From Hericium rajendrae (Eukaryota; Basidiomycota; Agaricomycetes; Russulales; Hericiaceae), in assembly GCA_033439255.1 (NCBI GenBank), contig CM065879.1:1530501-1594500 (forward strand): a DNA stretch of 64,000 nucleotides. The letters run 5' to 3'. The notes below the pieces were generated by a model. That model saw only the letters and a program-made list of their open reading frames with translations, was not told the origin of the DNA and searched no databases. Each line of letters opens with the position of its first letter. Positions within the stretch are counted from its first letter, which is position 1. The translations under genes were made by a program, and so were the position numbers. Positions 45,085 to 55,431 of the stretch are shown piece after piece.

Positions 45085-46753
45085 TCAGGCTCGCCTAGGC
45101 TCCTGTCCCGACTCGAGGGTGCTGAACGAGGCGATGCTCGAACAGCTGCACTCGGAGTCGCTATCCGTACCCACATCCGAATCCGTGTCCGAATCGACGT
45201 CCGACTCGGTATCGTCCCCGTCGCTCTCCAGGTCCGACAAGTCCAAGACCTCAAAGTCGTCACCGAGGCTATGTGATGTGGAGCGCGAGTTCTCGCCTCT
45301 GGGAGTTGATGAGAAACATCGCCGCGGCCGCGCCGAACAAGAAGCTTGATATGACGCACGATGCCGTTTCGACCGTCGACGGCGGCGGCGGGCTCGCGGG
45401 CGCGGGCGAGGGTGCCGGGGTGGTGACCTTCACGTCCGCGTCCGCGTCGTGCAGAGCTTGCGACAAGAGTCCCGGCGAAGCTGTGCGGTGCATGTCGTAC
45501 TCGTGGTGCGAGCCGGAGGACACGGAGCCCGCGCGGCTGTGCTGCACGTTGACGTATTCGTCCGTGAGCTGCTGCAGCTCGCTGACGACGTCCTGCAGGC
45601 GCGTGACCTCGCCGAGCGCGTGCACGCGCTGCGCGTCGCGCACCTCCTCGCCGATGACGTGCACCATCGACTGGATGAGGTCCCAGATCTCCGTGTGCTC
45701 GCGCACCCACCACTGCCCCGGCCAGCGCGCCACGATGTACGCGAGCTCCGCGACGACGTCGACTGCGCCCTGGAAGTCCTTCAGCGCGTGCCGCTGGAAC
45801 CACGGCCGCAGGAAGCACATTGCGAGGCGCACTGCGCCTGCGGTCGTGTCCCGCAGCCGCTCCTCGGCCGACGAGCGCAGGAACTGCTCCGACATCTGCT
45901 GGCAGAACTGCTGGTAGCTTGGGCGCTGGGAGGGGTCCCACGTGAGGCTGCTGAACATGTTCGGCTTTGAACCGTCGCCTTCTTGGGGGTCGGAGTGGAG
46001 AAAGTAGGAAGGGAGCTTGGTGAGGATGGAGAGGATGGGGATGGAGGACAGCACGGCTGATCCGGGGATGTATCCGTGGACGAGGACGTCCTGCGCTTCG
46101 GTCGCAAATCGGTACCACTTCCAGTGGTCAGGGTGTCGCCTGAAAATCAGAGTCAGTCGTGAATGACCTCCAGTAACGGTGATCTGTTCTTACTCTTTAG
46201 GCGAGCCTTTTCTCAGCAGCTCCAATGCGGTCACGGCTCGGCCAGCGACCGCACGCGCATCGATGATTGCGATCTCGACATCGTGCTTCGGGTTGGCCCG
46301 ATGCCGACGAGTCGCCTCCCAGATGGCCCACGCAAAACTGAACGACGTCGTCACGTAGGGCGACGATGCCTTCTTCGTCCAGTCCATGTGGTTAGCGACG
46401 TCCGCGTAAGTGTCCGCCATGCCCGGCTCATCCGGCACTCCGAACGATGTCGGGCTCATCGCCTGGAAATCTTGCACCGTATACCGGTAGTTGTTTTTAA
46501 ACTTCTGCCCGATAAAATAAGGCTCAGAGCTATCGAAAAACGGAGTCATGGGCTTCGGCGTGTATACGCGGAACAGGAAGGGGTTATGGGAGAGCAGGGA
46601 GTCGAAGGTGAGATCGGGGCCAAATCCATACTGAGGAAGAGCGCTGAACCCCAGCTGAAAATTCCCTGAGTCCTTTGACGGAGAGCCGATGCTCATCGTA
46701 GGAGAAATTGCTGCGGTAGGAGAGATAATTGCAGTGGGGGAGATAGGCGCCAT
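45085..46753 (-). CDS. DUF7587-type protein with two possible C-termini
   Basis: Exon 1 is 46753-46194 and exon 2 begins at 46139. The start at 46753 (MAPISPTAIISPTAAISPT) is the first Met of a Ser-Pro-rich leader; the frame is open upstream, so a start near 46840 is possible. The conserved region reads FLFRVYTPKPMTPFFDSSEPYF, then YTVQDF, then DVANHMDWTKKASSPYVTTSFSFAWAIWEATRR, then EIAIIDARAVAGRAVTALELL. This is the block I associate with fungal DUF7587 proteins. Exon 2 adds a helical section and ends either at a stop at 45269-45271, with a C-terminal hydrophobic segment (VISSFLFGAAAAMFLINS; 476 residues), or, if 45338-45269 is spliced out, in an acidic Asp/Ser tail ending at 45085 (514 residues). 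Function unknown. Confidence 0.75.
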
Positions 46754-47690
46754 AGAGGGAGGTGTTAGGTTTCGCGAAAAGTGAGCACTTACGGGTGGGG
46801 CATCAGGGTGGGTTTTGACCGATATACGAGCGCGCCTCATGGAAGCAATGCAGAAGCCAGACTTTTCGAGCACGACCAGGGCTACGATTACATCGTAGAT
46901 AGGCTCTTCCAGACACGTGTGGCCAACGAGGCCAGAATCACACTCAACTTTCGGAGTAAGATGGCATGCCCTCAGGAGATGAAAGCCACGAGACCACACC
47001 CATGGAGATATCTTGATAGAAGAGCTCAACCCTTATAACGACGATTGTTCGAGAACGAGCAAGTGTTGAAGTTGCGGAAGACGGAGGTGGACACAAAGTC
47101 GCGGTCAGGAACTGTGTTGATGATCGTGGGAAGGAAACGGTCACATGAGGAGGAAAGCAGGTCACGCGTGCAAAACACGATGTTTTAGCATCCACCACCG
47201 TTGACAGCCCTCTTTCCTCTCGTCGCTCATCCTATCAGAAAAGCTGCGGGATAGCCTCGACATATGTACGCACAGCTAATGACGTTCATCTATCATGATG
47301 ATGTAGCGAGGTGTATATCTCCCCGATCACTTCTAACACACAGCAAACACGATGCGTTGCGCATCGCTTCCGGGAGCGTGCGCTCAGCATGTCGTCTCTG
47401 GATAGTGTAAGTATCCGTCAAATCAACTGGAACGTGTGGGACCGTATTTTTTTGATCTGTTGTCGCTCACCTTTTTTCTTTCGTCGATAAAGTTCCCCGC
47501 TTGCTCGGAGATGCCATGGTGACATGGTCCATTGAAGAAATTAAGCGCAACTGGCAGTGATACAAAACGCTGGAAACTTGGCGCTTCAAATTCAGCATTT
47601 ATATTACTGAAAGGCCAGCTACATCACTTCATTAACGGTCTTGTGACATTTAACCCCACAGAGCGTTCTGAAACGCAGCTTGTGTAGCTA
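46754..47690. other. Upstream region of the DUF7587-type gene
   Basis: No convincing gene. A minus-strand frame stays open up to 47029 but has no supporting features. A small ATG-led stretch with a good donor at 47406 is too short to judge. Confidence 0.4.
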
Positions 47691-48283
47691 AATGCTTTGG
47701 GAATGGCCACTTCTTCTCTGGGTCTGAACCATCTCGCTAAGTAAAACGACCTTCTTCTTGGCTTCCTTCTTCTTGGCTTTCATACGCACGCCAAGGCACT
47801 CCGAGCTTCTCGCACTCGGAGGCATGCGAGATTGTGGTATGCGACCTGTATCCACCACACTCGGCCAGCCGTCCATGCTCAATGTCACCCACGTACGCGG
47901 CGCTAAAGCGGTGTTTAACTTTTTAGAGCTGTTGTTCCTCGTCAGGGATGGACTCTACCCGTCTTGCACAGTAGCTTCCTCTCGTGGGCCTTGGTCGCCA
48001 AGCTCTTTTTCTCGTTACTTCTACCAAGCCCGGCATCCAAGACCTTCTGTCGCTCTTATCGACACTGCGCTTTCTCTCGGCCATGGAAAATCCGCATCAA
48101 CGCCGCTCTTCATTGTCATCTTCAGCCACAAAGCTCCCTTCTGCGTCATTCAGCGACCTCACACTTTGTTACAGCCGCGGCCAGATCCACATCATCTAAC
48201 CGAGCTTTGTCCACTGGTATAAATACTCCAGCATCGCCCACCCGATAGTCTTGTGTGTTCATCCCCAACTCCAGGCCAGCAGA
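47691..48283. other. Spacer upstream of the short gene at 48284
   Basis: A 154-codon plus-strand frame (47758-48222) lacks domain-like sequence; I treat it as chance. Otherwise nothing seen. Confidence 0.4.
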
Positions 48284-48937
48284 ATGGGTTTGCTAACCTC
48301 CTCCGCTCGTCCAGCTTTGAGACGCCTCCCCTCCTCTCATCAACGCCACCGCGCTCTCCACCGCGCCTCAGCGTCCCCCTCCGTGGAAGTGACCGACATC
48401 TTCGATGTCCCTCACCAGCTCGGCAACCCTGCCTCACCGCGGGGATTTTCCTCGAATGCTTCTGCGGGACCATCACAACTTTCTCAGAGTGCCGTATCAC
48501 AGCTGCCAGAGCCGGTGCTGTACAGCGGCTGCGCGCACTCGCACAATTCGCGGGTGCCGATGAGCGGCGCAGGCGCATCCTTCTTCCTTCCGTCGTCCCT
48601 CCCTCCGCCGCAGGTCTTTGCCGGTCCGGCGTGGGCGCGATCCTACAGCCATACCAGCGCCAAGATCAGCAGCGATCCCCCGATGTCCTCGGTAAGTGTC
48701 TACTCGACCACGTGCCTTGCCTACACTTGTTCATAGAAAACTTAGACGCAGACAGAGCCCGAGCCCGAGTCGGAGGAAACATCAATCACACCCGAGACGT
48801 TGACCATCCTCCCAGTGCTGGCACTGAGGTATTTCATGCGCCTCAAGGCAGCGGGACTGCTTGATCCCTCGCTCTTGGAGTCTCCGCCTTCATCCTCTCC
48901 ATCCGTCAGTGCTCTTTCTTCTAGCCCGACAACGTAA
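48284..48937 (+). CDS. Short protein with mitochondrial-type N-terminus, unknown function
   Basis: Exons 48284-48691 and 48746-48937 keep frame and encode 199 residues. The first 35 residues (LTSSARPALRRLPSSHQRHR and on) are rich in Arg, Ser and Ala without acids, as in mitochondrial pres- equences. The middle is Ser/Pro-rich and low in complexity. After the intron comes an acidic patch (TEPEPESEETSITPE) and then a short hydrophobic-amphipathic helix (LTILPVLALRYFMRLKAAGL). No family recognised. Typical of fast-evolving lineage-specific genes. Confidence 0.6.
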
Positions 48938-49493
48938 GCTCACTGGGGGTGTATTTCTTTAGGCATAGTTAGTCATTAGTAAGAGTTTGAGTGGATCGTT
49001 TATGGCCGCTTTTAGTCTCGAGTTCCTCCATATTTTGCCCGTGTACGCATAATAGATGTCCTGGAGTCCTGGTGGGTGTACGATAGTCACGTTCTGTTAG
49101 ATGTACTGCTCTCAATCATGATGCATGATAATTACATTCGACTCGAAGCAAAGCAAACCGAAGTTACTTAAGTTATCTAGAATCATGGGACGGCATAGAG
49201 GATCCGGAGTTCCTCATAATTGATCTACCTCACAGGCCAACGGTCTAAACCGAGGCTCGATTTTTTGGATCTTCGAACACAGTGCACATTCATGCTCTTT
49301 TTTCAGTTCGATGCGCCGAAGAGAGATAGAAACCTTGGAGACCATCGTGGTCGTCGCAGTGCAAGACGGTGACCGGACGGCCCGGCCCGCGCGGCCGCCA
49401 CCTCGAGCTCGTTGTTAACTTGTCTCCGCCGCAACCACGCCACGAATCTGCGGCCTCTTTCTCACTCTGACGACGACAAGCACATCGTGGACA
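48938..49493. other. Intergenic region
   Basis: AT-rich first half, then a GC-rich patch (about 49378-49400) shortly before the next start codon. No gene seen. Confidence 0.45.
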
Positions 49494-51103
49494 ATGGTCA
49501 CCGCAGATAGCCTCAACTTCGATGTGCTCGAGATCATATTTTCATTTCTTGCGGGTCGCGACCTTGCGTCGGTCTCGTTAGTCAGTCGATCCTTCTTGGC
49601 GGGGGTGATACCCCGGCTGTACAGGTCGTTAGCGTTTTATCAGAGTCATGCGAAGCAGTTCACGCGGGTAAGCTATTGTTTGGTATGTCTCTTGATCTAT
49701 GGACTGAAAGGAAGACAGGTCATGTCGCCTTTCGCGGCGGTGCTCGCGCACCCGAGCTTAGCTATCCACGTACAGAACATTGGTGCGGTACCTATGACTA
49801 TCGAAAAGCCTTCAGCTCACAAATTACAGATATCCGAGCGATACCCAACCTCCGCATACATGGAAAGACGATGCCGCACCCGCAGTTTCTGCGCGAGGCC
49901 TCGGCCGCTGTCACCGCAGCCACAAACCTGACTTCGTTCACATGCACGCTGTCCAACGCGCTCTCTTCTTTCCTTGTGCCGCTGCAGAACAAAGAGCGAC
50001 TGCACACGATCCGGATCAATGCTCATCTTACGCAGGAGCAGATGGATAAGCTCATGTGCATCCGTGGGCTGACGAATGTTACGCTGGAGAACGCGTCGTG
50101 GCAGGTCTTGAACTCCCTGCCCAAGTGGGCTGAGGCTCTCCAGTCGTCCCTTCAATATCTTACGATTTATGTGAGCCCATTCTCTAGCTTATCAAGGGAT
50201 GTCGCTCATTTTCCCCGAGAAGTCATCCCGCGAGCTCAACGTGGAAGTCTTAAAATCGACAATGTCCCACCTGCACAAGCTACGAGGTCTTCACATAGTT
50301 GGCTGCACAGGCATCGATCACGCAGACATCCTCCGCCTCGCGACAGAACATACCCCGCTACTCGAGAGTCTCGCTTTTTCTACGACCGTCAGTCTCGTCT
50401 AATTTCATGCTTGCTCTGGCTTACACCCACTCAGGACTGCGCGCACTCCACCCTCGGGCACCCGCCCCTCCTCCACCTGCGCCACCTCGCCGTCGACTCC
50501 GAGACTCTCAGCCCGCTCGCCACGAGCTCCGTGCCAGCCATCTGGGGCACCATCCTCGCGAGCACGCGTGCGTGGAGCGCCCCGCTCACGTCCGTCGCGC
50601 TGCGCCTCAGCTCGCGCATGGTGCTCGGCGACGCGTTCGTGCAGGAGCTCGTGGACGGGCACGGCGCGACGCTGCGCCAGCTGAGCCTGCTCAACTGCGG
50701 CGTGTCGCAGAAGAGCATCGGGATGATCGCGGGGAAGTGCGAGGGCCTCGAGCGGCTCGTCGTGCCGGTACCGACGCGAGACTATGTGCGTACTATTCGT
50801 ACTAGGCCTGGAGCGGGCGCTGATGGTGTGGTGCAGCACCCGTTCAACCATGCGCTGGCGAAATCGAAGTCTCTGCAGACACTGGTTGATATCGGCGATT
50901 CGCACACGTCGCATGGGCCGCGCGTGTCGCTCACGACAGAGCCTGTCCGTGATCTGATGGAGAAGATCCCTACACTGCGCAAGGTTGTCAGTGAGAATCG
51001 CCACTGGACGGTGTGTACTTCCAGCTTTGCGCGCAATTCCACATTAAATGGGCGCTTTGTAGTCACGAACGACTGCGGATGGATTGAGTATATCGCTGGA
51101 TAG
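49494..51103 (+). CDS. F-box/LRR-type protein
   Basis: Exons 49494-49667, 49719-49782, 49830-50170, 50220-50387, 50435-50785 and 50837-51103 keep frame and encode 454 residues. The F-box is FDVLEIIFSFLAGRDLASVS and SLVSRSFLAGVIPRLYRSL at residues 9-47. Leucine-rich segments follow: NLTSFTCTLSNAL, RLHTIRINAHL, GLTNVTLENAS, KLRGLHIVGCTGI, TLRQLSLLNCGVSQKSIGMI and GLERLVVPV. The CxGI/CGV-type repeats are closer to regular LRRs than those of copies C and D. It is likely an SCF substrate receptor. The acceptor of intron 3 (GAG before 50220) was chosen because other AGs break the frame. Confidence 0.82.
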
Positions 51104-51540
51104 GAAGAAACCGAATGTTTCGGCATTATGGTTCATGCCGCCGCTTTAAGCACCCAGACAAGTTTGGTTTTTCTATAACACAATACTCTTCCCGGGCTTC
51201 GAAGATGTGCGCTGATGATTTCAGTATCAACGCTCTGCCGGACCTTTTCAATCTGAGTCCGCGTTGACCTAGTTGTATACGGTCGTCTTGGACCCGACAC
51301 GTCTATAGCAAAGTACTGCATACCGCGACTGGTAGCTGTGATCTTCCACCGTTTCGAATTCATCTACGTTGTCTTCAACTTGTCGTGCAATGAAGTGGCT
51401 GCATGTCCGATATATATGGTCAGACATACGACAAGAAGCACATCAGAACAATGTCACCACGATAATAATTACACACTGCAAAGAGTTACACTGACTCCAA
51501 GTACCGAGCGAACATTCAGTCATGGTATATCGAGGTTTCG
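51104..51540. other. Convergent spacer
   Basis: 3' flanks of two F-box-family genes. No gene seen. Confidence 0.5.
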
Positions 51541-52781
51541 TTACAGCAAGAGTCTAAAGGGCGCGCGCTCATTCCGGCGTGCACGGCTACCGTTTATGAC
51601 AATTTCCTTCAGCCCTCTTCTCTCTGGCACATTCACTAAAGCTTGCAGATCCTCCCGAAGATCGGCGTTGAGCGTTTCGCCTATGAGTTCCAGCCGCTTC
51701 AATCTGGGGAAGCGTGCCGGATTCTGGAGACCATCGATGACCAAATTCCTGTCCCAAGACCTGATCGTGAGGTGTTCGACCACATTCATACGCTGGATGT
51801 TCCGGAAAAATAAGCGGTCCTCTGTATTTCCTTGAGTCCCTTTCCAGTCCAAGTCTAATACCTTGATCTTGTCCTTAGGTAGCCCGTTGTAGAGTCTTGT
51901 CACTCCCTTAGAAGCCCTTTCCCCTTGGTTGAAGATCATGAGATCTGCACGGAAAGATGGAACTAGCTCTTTCTCGCTGGACCAGGCCTGGAATATACAC
52001 CCTCGATACTCGAGCCCAGCGATCTGAAACTTGTAGAACGGATCTGAAGATGTGAATAGGGATTCAAAACTCAAGAGCCCCATGTCAGCTTCGGTCCAGA
52101 TCGTCTTTATCTCCAGCTGTACAGAGGGAGCCAGTGGCGTGATATGATCCATGAAGTTCTTGTATTGCTTTCCCTTCATTAGCTCCACATGAAGCTTCTT
52201 CAGCCTTGGAAGATGGATCTGTTGAACAGGGCCCCTCGACGAGCTCAGAGACTCACGTATCGTCAGCTCCTCCAGCTGCTTCAAGCGTGCAAGGACCTTC
52301 ATAAAATCAGCTATCTCGACCCGCGGGATCTTTGAACCAAAAGAATCATCTCTCCCGTAGTCCAGGGTAGTCAGACGCTCAGGTATGAGATGACTCCAGA
52401 GAAATATGGAAGCATTGAACACGGTGAGGTGGCGAAGAGCGGGCAAGATATAGTCGTCACTGGGGTCTGGCAAATCGCATTCGATCCCAGGTTCCTTCGA
52501 GTTGATTCGGGTTTTCGGACCTGTAAGCTTCAAGGTCTTGATTTGTCGTTTATACGCCGTGATACCGAGAATACGGAGTATTTCGGGGTTATTGTCGTAT
52601 GTCTCTGGTGTTGGGTTCCGTAGAATGTCCTGAATGTAATAATGTCCCTCCGAACCCAGTTGGATTTTTAGGTCATCAGACGAAATCCAACGTAGTTCGC
52701 TGCTAGGTACAGATGCTAGTGTCGGCGAGTGATCAGTGAAAGGAATCTTTATAGAAAGCGAAAGACAAGCCTACCATCCAT
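51541..52781 (-). CDS. LRR-type relative of the F-box family, no F-box seen
   Basis: Exons 52781-52775 (ATGGATG) and 52715-51541 keep frame and encode 393 residues. The 7-nt first exon mirrors those of copies C and D. The protein then reads SELRWISSDDLKIQLGSEGHYYI and goes directly into leucine-rich segments (LPALRHLTVFNASIFLW, LARLKQLEELTI, LPRLKKLHVELM, MNVVEHLTIRSWDRNLVIDGL, FPRLKRLELIGE). The end (LKEIVINGSRARRNERAPF) resembles the Arg-rich end of this family. There is no F-box in this reading. Together with the gene at 27.4-28.9 kb it makes two LRR-only members in the window. Confidence 0.75.
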
Positions 52782-52858
52782 GGGAACTGCGCAGGTAGAT
52801 ATGTTTGTTCTGAGAAGCGTGTGCGGTAGTGAAAAGCTGATGCAGGATCCTCTGGCTG

Positions 52859-52866
52859 TATTTATA
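52859..52866 (-). promoter_or_regulatory. TATA-like box of the gene starting at 52781
   Basis: TATAAATA on the minus strand, about 78 nt upstream of the ATG. Confidence 0.55.
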
Positions 52867-53380
52867 GTTGAGAGATCACACACGTATATGGCGCATGCCG
52901 CCATACCGACGTCAAAGCAATAGGGACCTCACCGCCTAAGGAGAAGAGCGGAAGCATGCAGAACGCTGATTGAATGGCTGGCACGGGCTTTGATGTCCAT
53001 TATTGTACCGTTCACGGCAGGCTCTGGGGCGTCGACTACCATGGCATTGAAGCGTCACTTGCCACATTGTCCACAAATGCGAATGAATGACCAATGTTGC
53101 CACCTTAGAACGTTGGTCGTTATTGGCCCTTCTTCGTGTGGGTAGAGGCACAGGTGACTGTCATGACGTGCATTGGCCTTCAAGCTTCAAAGCCAGGAAG
53201 CCTCGATCTACGTAGCGGCAAAATGAAGATGCACGTACCGTAGGACGCTCGCATCGACCATGAACGTGTGCATCTGACGGCACCAGTTACGAACAAGGGC
53301 GGGCGTCGTCCACCAGTGTAACCTAATTAATAGATGATGAGTCGCTTTTGCAGGACGGTGACCCATGAACAAGGATTTGT
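52867..53380. other. Intergenic region before the LINE
   Basis: No gene seen; ends at the LINE target-site duplication. Confidence 0.5.
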
Positions 53381-53393
53381 AAGACGCTTACTG
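53381..53393. repeat. Left target-site duplication of the LINE fragment
   Basis: AAGACGCTTACTG, repeated exactly at 54342-54354. Confidence 0.85.
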
Positions 53394-54341
53394 CAGGTAG
53401 CAGCTTACCAGCTGCGCCGCCGATCAGCACAAACGGACTTCCAATGGGTGAAAGGTCATAGCGGCGAACTAGGAAACGAACGCGCAGATCAACTAGCGAA
53501 AACAAGGGTAGAAAAATTGAACCCAGACGAACTAGACCTCAATATACCAGACCCGTTTTACCTCACAGGAGCGAAAGTAGAAACGATTACTCAATCCCTA
53601 GCGTACCACGGAATCAGCGACATACAACCAGTAGTGGAACGAAGAAGAACTCAACTCAACCTCGAAAGAGCCCGAACAGCACTCTAAATTGTAACCAAAA
53701 CCCTCGAAATAGACGCAGCATTATGGAAGGCCTGCCGACACGAGGATCTAAGTCTGAAAACTCAACAATGGCTCTGGAGAAATTTCCACGGTGTATATGT
53801 CCTCGGCGACCAATGGAGAAAGATGGGCCCGACCCTAGCCCACCTAGCAATCTGCCCCTGCTGTCCAGGCAAAGATGAATCAATGGAACACATCCTCCTT
53901 GAATGCTCAGACAAAACAAATGGACTTATCTGGTCAATGGCAAAGGCCACCTGGCCACATGACGACGAAACATGGCCTAATCTCAACTATGGTCTCCTCC
54001 TCACCCCGGGAAAGCTGGCCGTGTCTCTACAATCGGCCCCCCAAGTCGCACCGGCTGGAACGGCGCAAGGCGCTGCTACGACCCAGAAACCTAACCCTAA
54101 AGAACGAGGCGCATCAAGACTCCTGCGGATCCTTATCTCCGAATCAGCGTACCTCATCTGGGTACTACGCTGCGAACGAACCTTCCAAAACAAAGTACTG
54201 AACGAGCGCGCGAATAAAACACGCTGGACAAGAGCTATAAGTATCAGAATAGCTTCAGATAGAATAATAGCATGCAAACTAAAGAAAAAACCAGCCATGA
54301 TGAAGCTGGTTAAAAATATATGGCTATTCAAAAAAAAAAAA
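53394..54341 (+). mobile_element. 5'-truncated LINE (non-LTR retrotransposon), 3' end with RNase H and zinc knuckle
   Basis: The 948-bp element lies between two copies of a 13-bp duplication and ends in a poly(A) run, the hallmark of target-primed LINE insertion with 5' truncation. Its frame reads the end of an RNase H domain (FQWVKGHSGELGNERADQLA, with the His and Asp of the active site). Then comes a stop at 53685-53687, and in the same frame the reverse-transcriptase zinc-binding region (CPCCPGKDESMEHILLEC) and a basic C-terminus. The order RNase H, zinc region, tail fits I/Tad-like LINEs known in fungi. The reverse transcriptase itself is missing, so the copy cannot move. The apparent reading beyond the poly(A) run is flanking DNA. 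Confidence 0.88.
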
Positions 54342-54354
54342 AAGACGCTTACTG
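54342..54354. repeat. Right target-site duplication of the LINE fragment
   Basis: AAGACGCTTACTG directly after the poly(A) run, identical to 53381-53393. Confidence 0.85.
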
Positions 54355-54735
54355 AGGACAATAAGATAAAACAAGTAAACGCAAGAGTCATAAGTATTGA
54401 ATATGTTACACAGATCGTGAACGCCATAGATCTATACTGGGTCTGAGAGACCTCACTAGGATGAAACGAGCAGAGCGGCGTCTCCGCCGAGAATGCGCAT
54501 TGCGGCGTGTGGCAAGTTGCGTTTTGACGAGCGCCACCCAGGGAACGTACGATGAGTGATGTGGACGGCCATTGAATCTGCAAAGCCATGGCTAGGACTA
54601 TCGAAGATAGAACCATCGAAGTTAGAACTGAGGATGGTAGCGGCGTACTACTCGGCGTAGGTCGGCGTGCGCGGAGGTATGCGCCGGGCCGGACCACAGC
54701 GGACAGTCCGCTCACCGTCTTCGACGACAACCACG
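54355..54735. other. Spacer between LINE and MIC12
   Basis: Upstream region of the MIC12-type gene. No other gene seen. Confidence 0.5.
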
Positions 54736-55231
54736 ATGTCCTTCCTCGTCGGGCCCGTCTCGGGCGCGCTCGTCGCAGGCGGAGTAAGTCCGCATCCCTT
54801 ACCAGCGTTCAACGGAATGCTGACGACATGTGCAGGTCTACTACGGCTTCTCAACTCTCATCCACACAAGGTCAGTCTCCCAGTCGCGGCCTTGACTGCT
54901 CTGCTCCATCTAACATAATGAATGCAGAACTGAACAACACCAAAAAGAGTTCGTGACATCCCTCAGCCTTACCCCGGAACGTGTTCTTATGGTTTATACC
55001 TTTCACAGCCTGCACCTCCTCGCACAACGCTTCCTCGAACCCACACCCTCCCACCCCGCGCCCACGCCCGCCTCGCAGCGCATCGTGCAGCACCCCTTCA
55101 CCACCCTGCTCAAGCACCAGTGGAACGACAAGCTCGCGTCGCTGTACAAGAGCGCAGGCGCAGCGGAGGAGCGCGTCGCAGATTGGACCCGGAACACGCT
55201 GTACGGCGGTCCCGGTTCTCAGCGAACCTGA
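54736..55231 (+). CDS. MIC12: MICOS subunit MIC12 (Aim5 type)
   Basis: Exons 54736-54783, 54836-54870 and 54928-55231 keep frame and encode 128 residues. The N-terminus SFLVGPVSGALVAGGVYYGF is the membrane helix typical of this family and is split by the first intron. TLIHTRTEQHQKEF follows, then a variable Pro-rich part and the conserved block HPFTTLLKHQWNDKLASLYK ending near DWTRNTLYG. MIC12 is a small subunit of the MICOS complex in the mitochondrial inner membrane and helps to shape crista junctions. The long antisense and +1-frame open frames over this gene are composition artefacts. The gene is convergent with BRO1, 200 bp away. Confidence 0.85.
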
Positions 55232-55431
55232 CCGTGCACACATAGACCGTTCCACACGATGTCGTATGTACATATTACGGCGCGCATCTATCAAAACATT
55301 CTTTCCATTCCATAGAAAGTGCGAACAGCATGCTACATACACTCGAACTCGAAAATACAACAGTGCCATAACAACTCGCAAAACAACAATCCACTCATTC
55401 AACGACCAAGAAACACAACACCATCCCGTCC

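Noticed and set aside
44919-46118. Minus-strand open frame of 399 codons
   Set aside because: Overlaps the DUF7587-type gene on the same strand in another frame; Arg/Pro/His-rich composition typical of a GC-rich shadow frame, no domain.
47758-48222. Plus-strand open frame of 154 codons
   Set aside because: No domain-like sequence or splice partner; composition like non-coding DNA.
54342-54446. C-terminal extension of the LINE frame beyond the poly(A) run
   Set aside because: The poly(A) run and target duplication show that this part is flanking DNA read by chance in the same frame.
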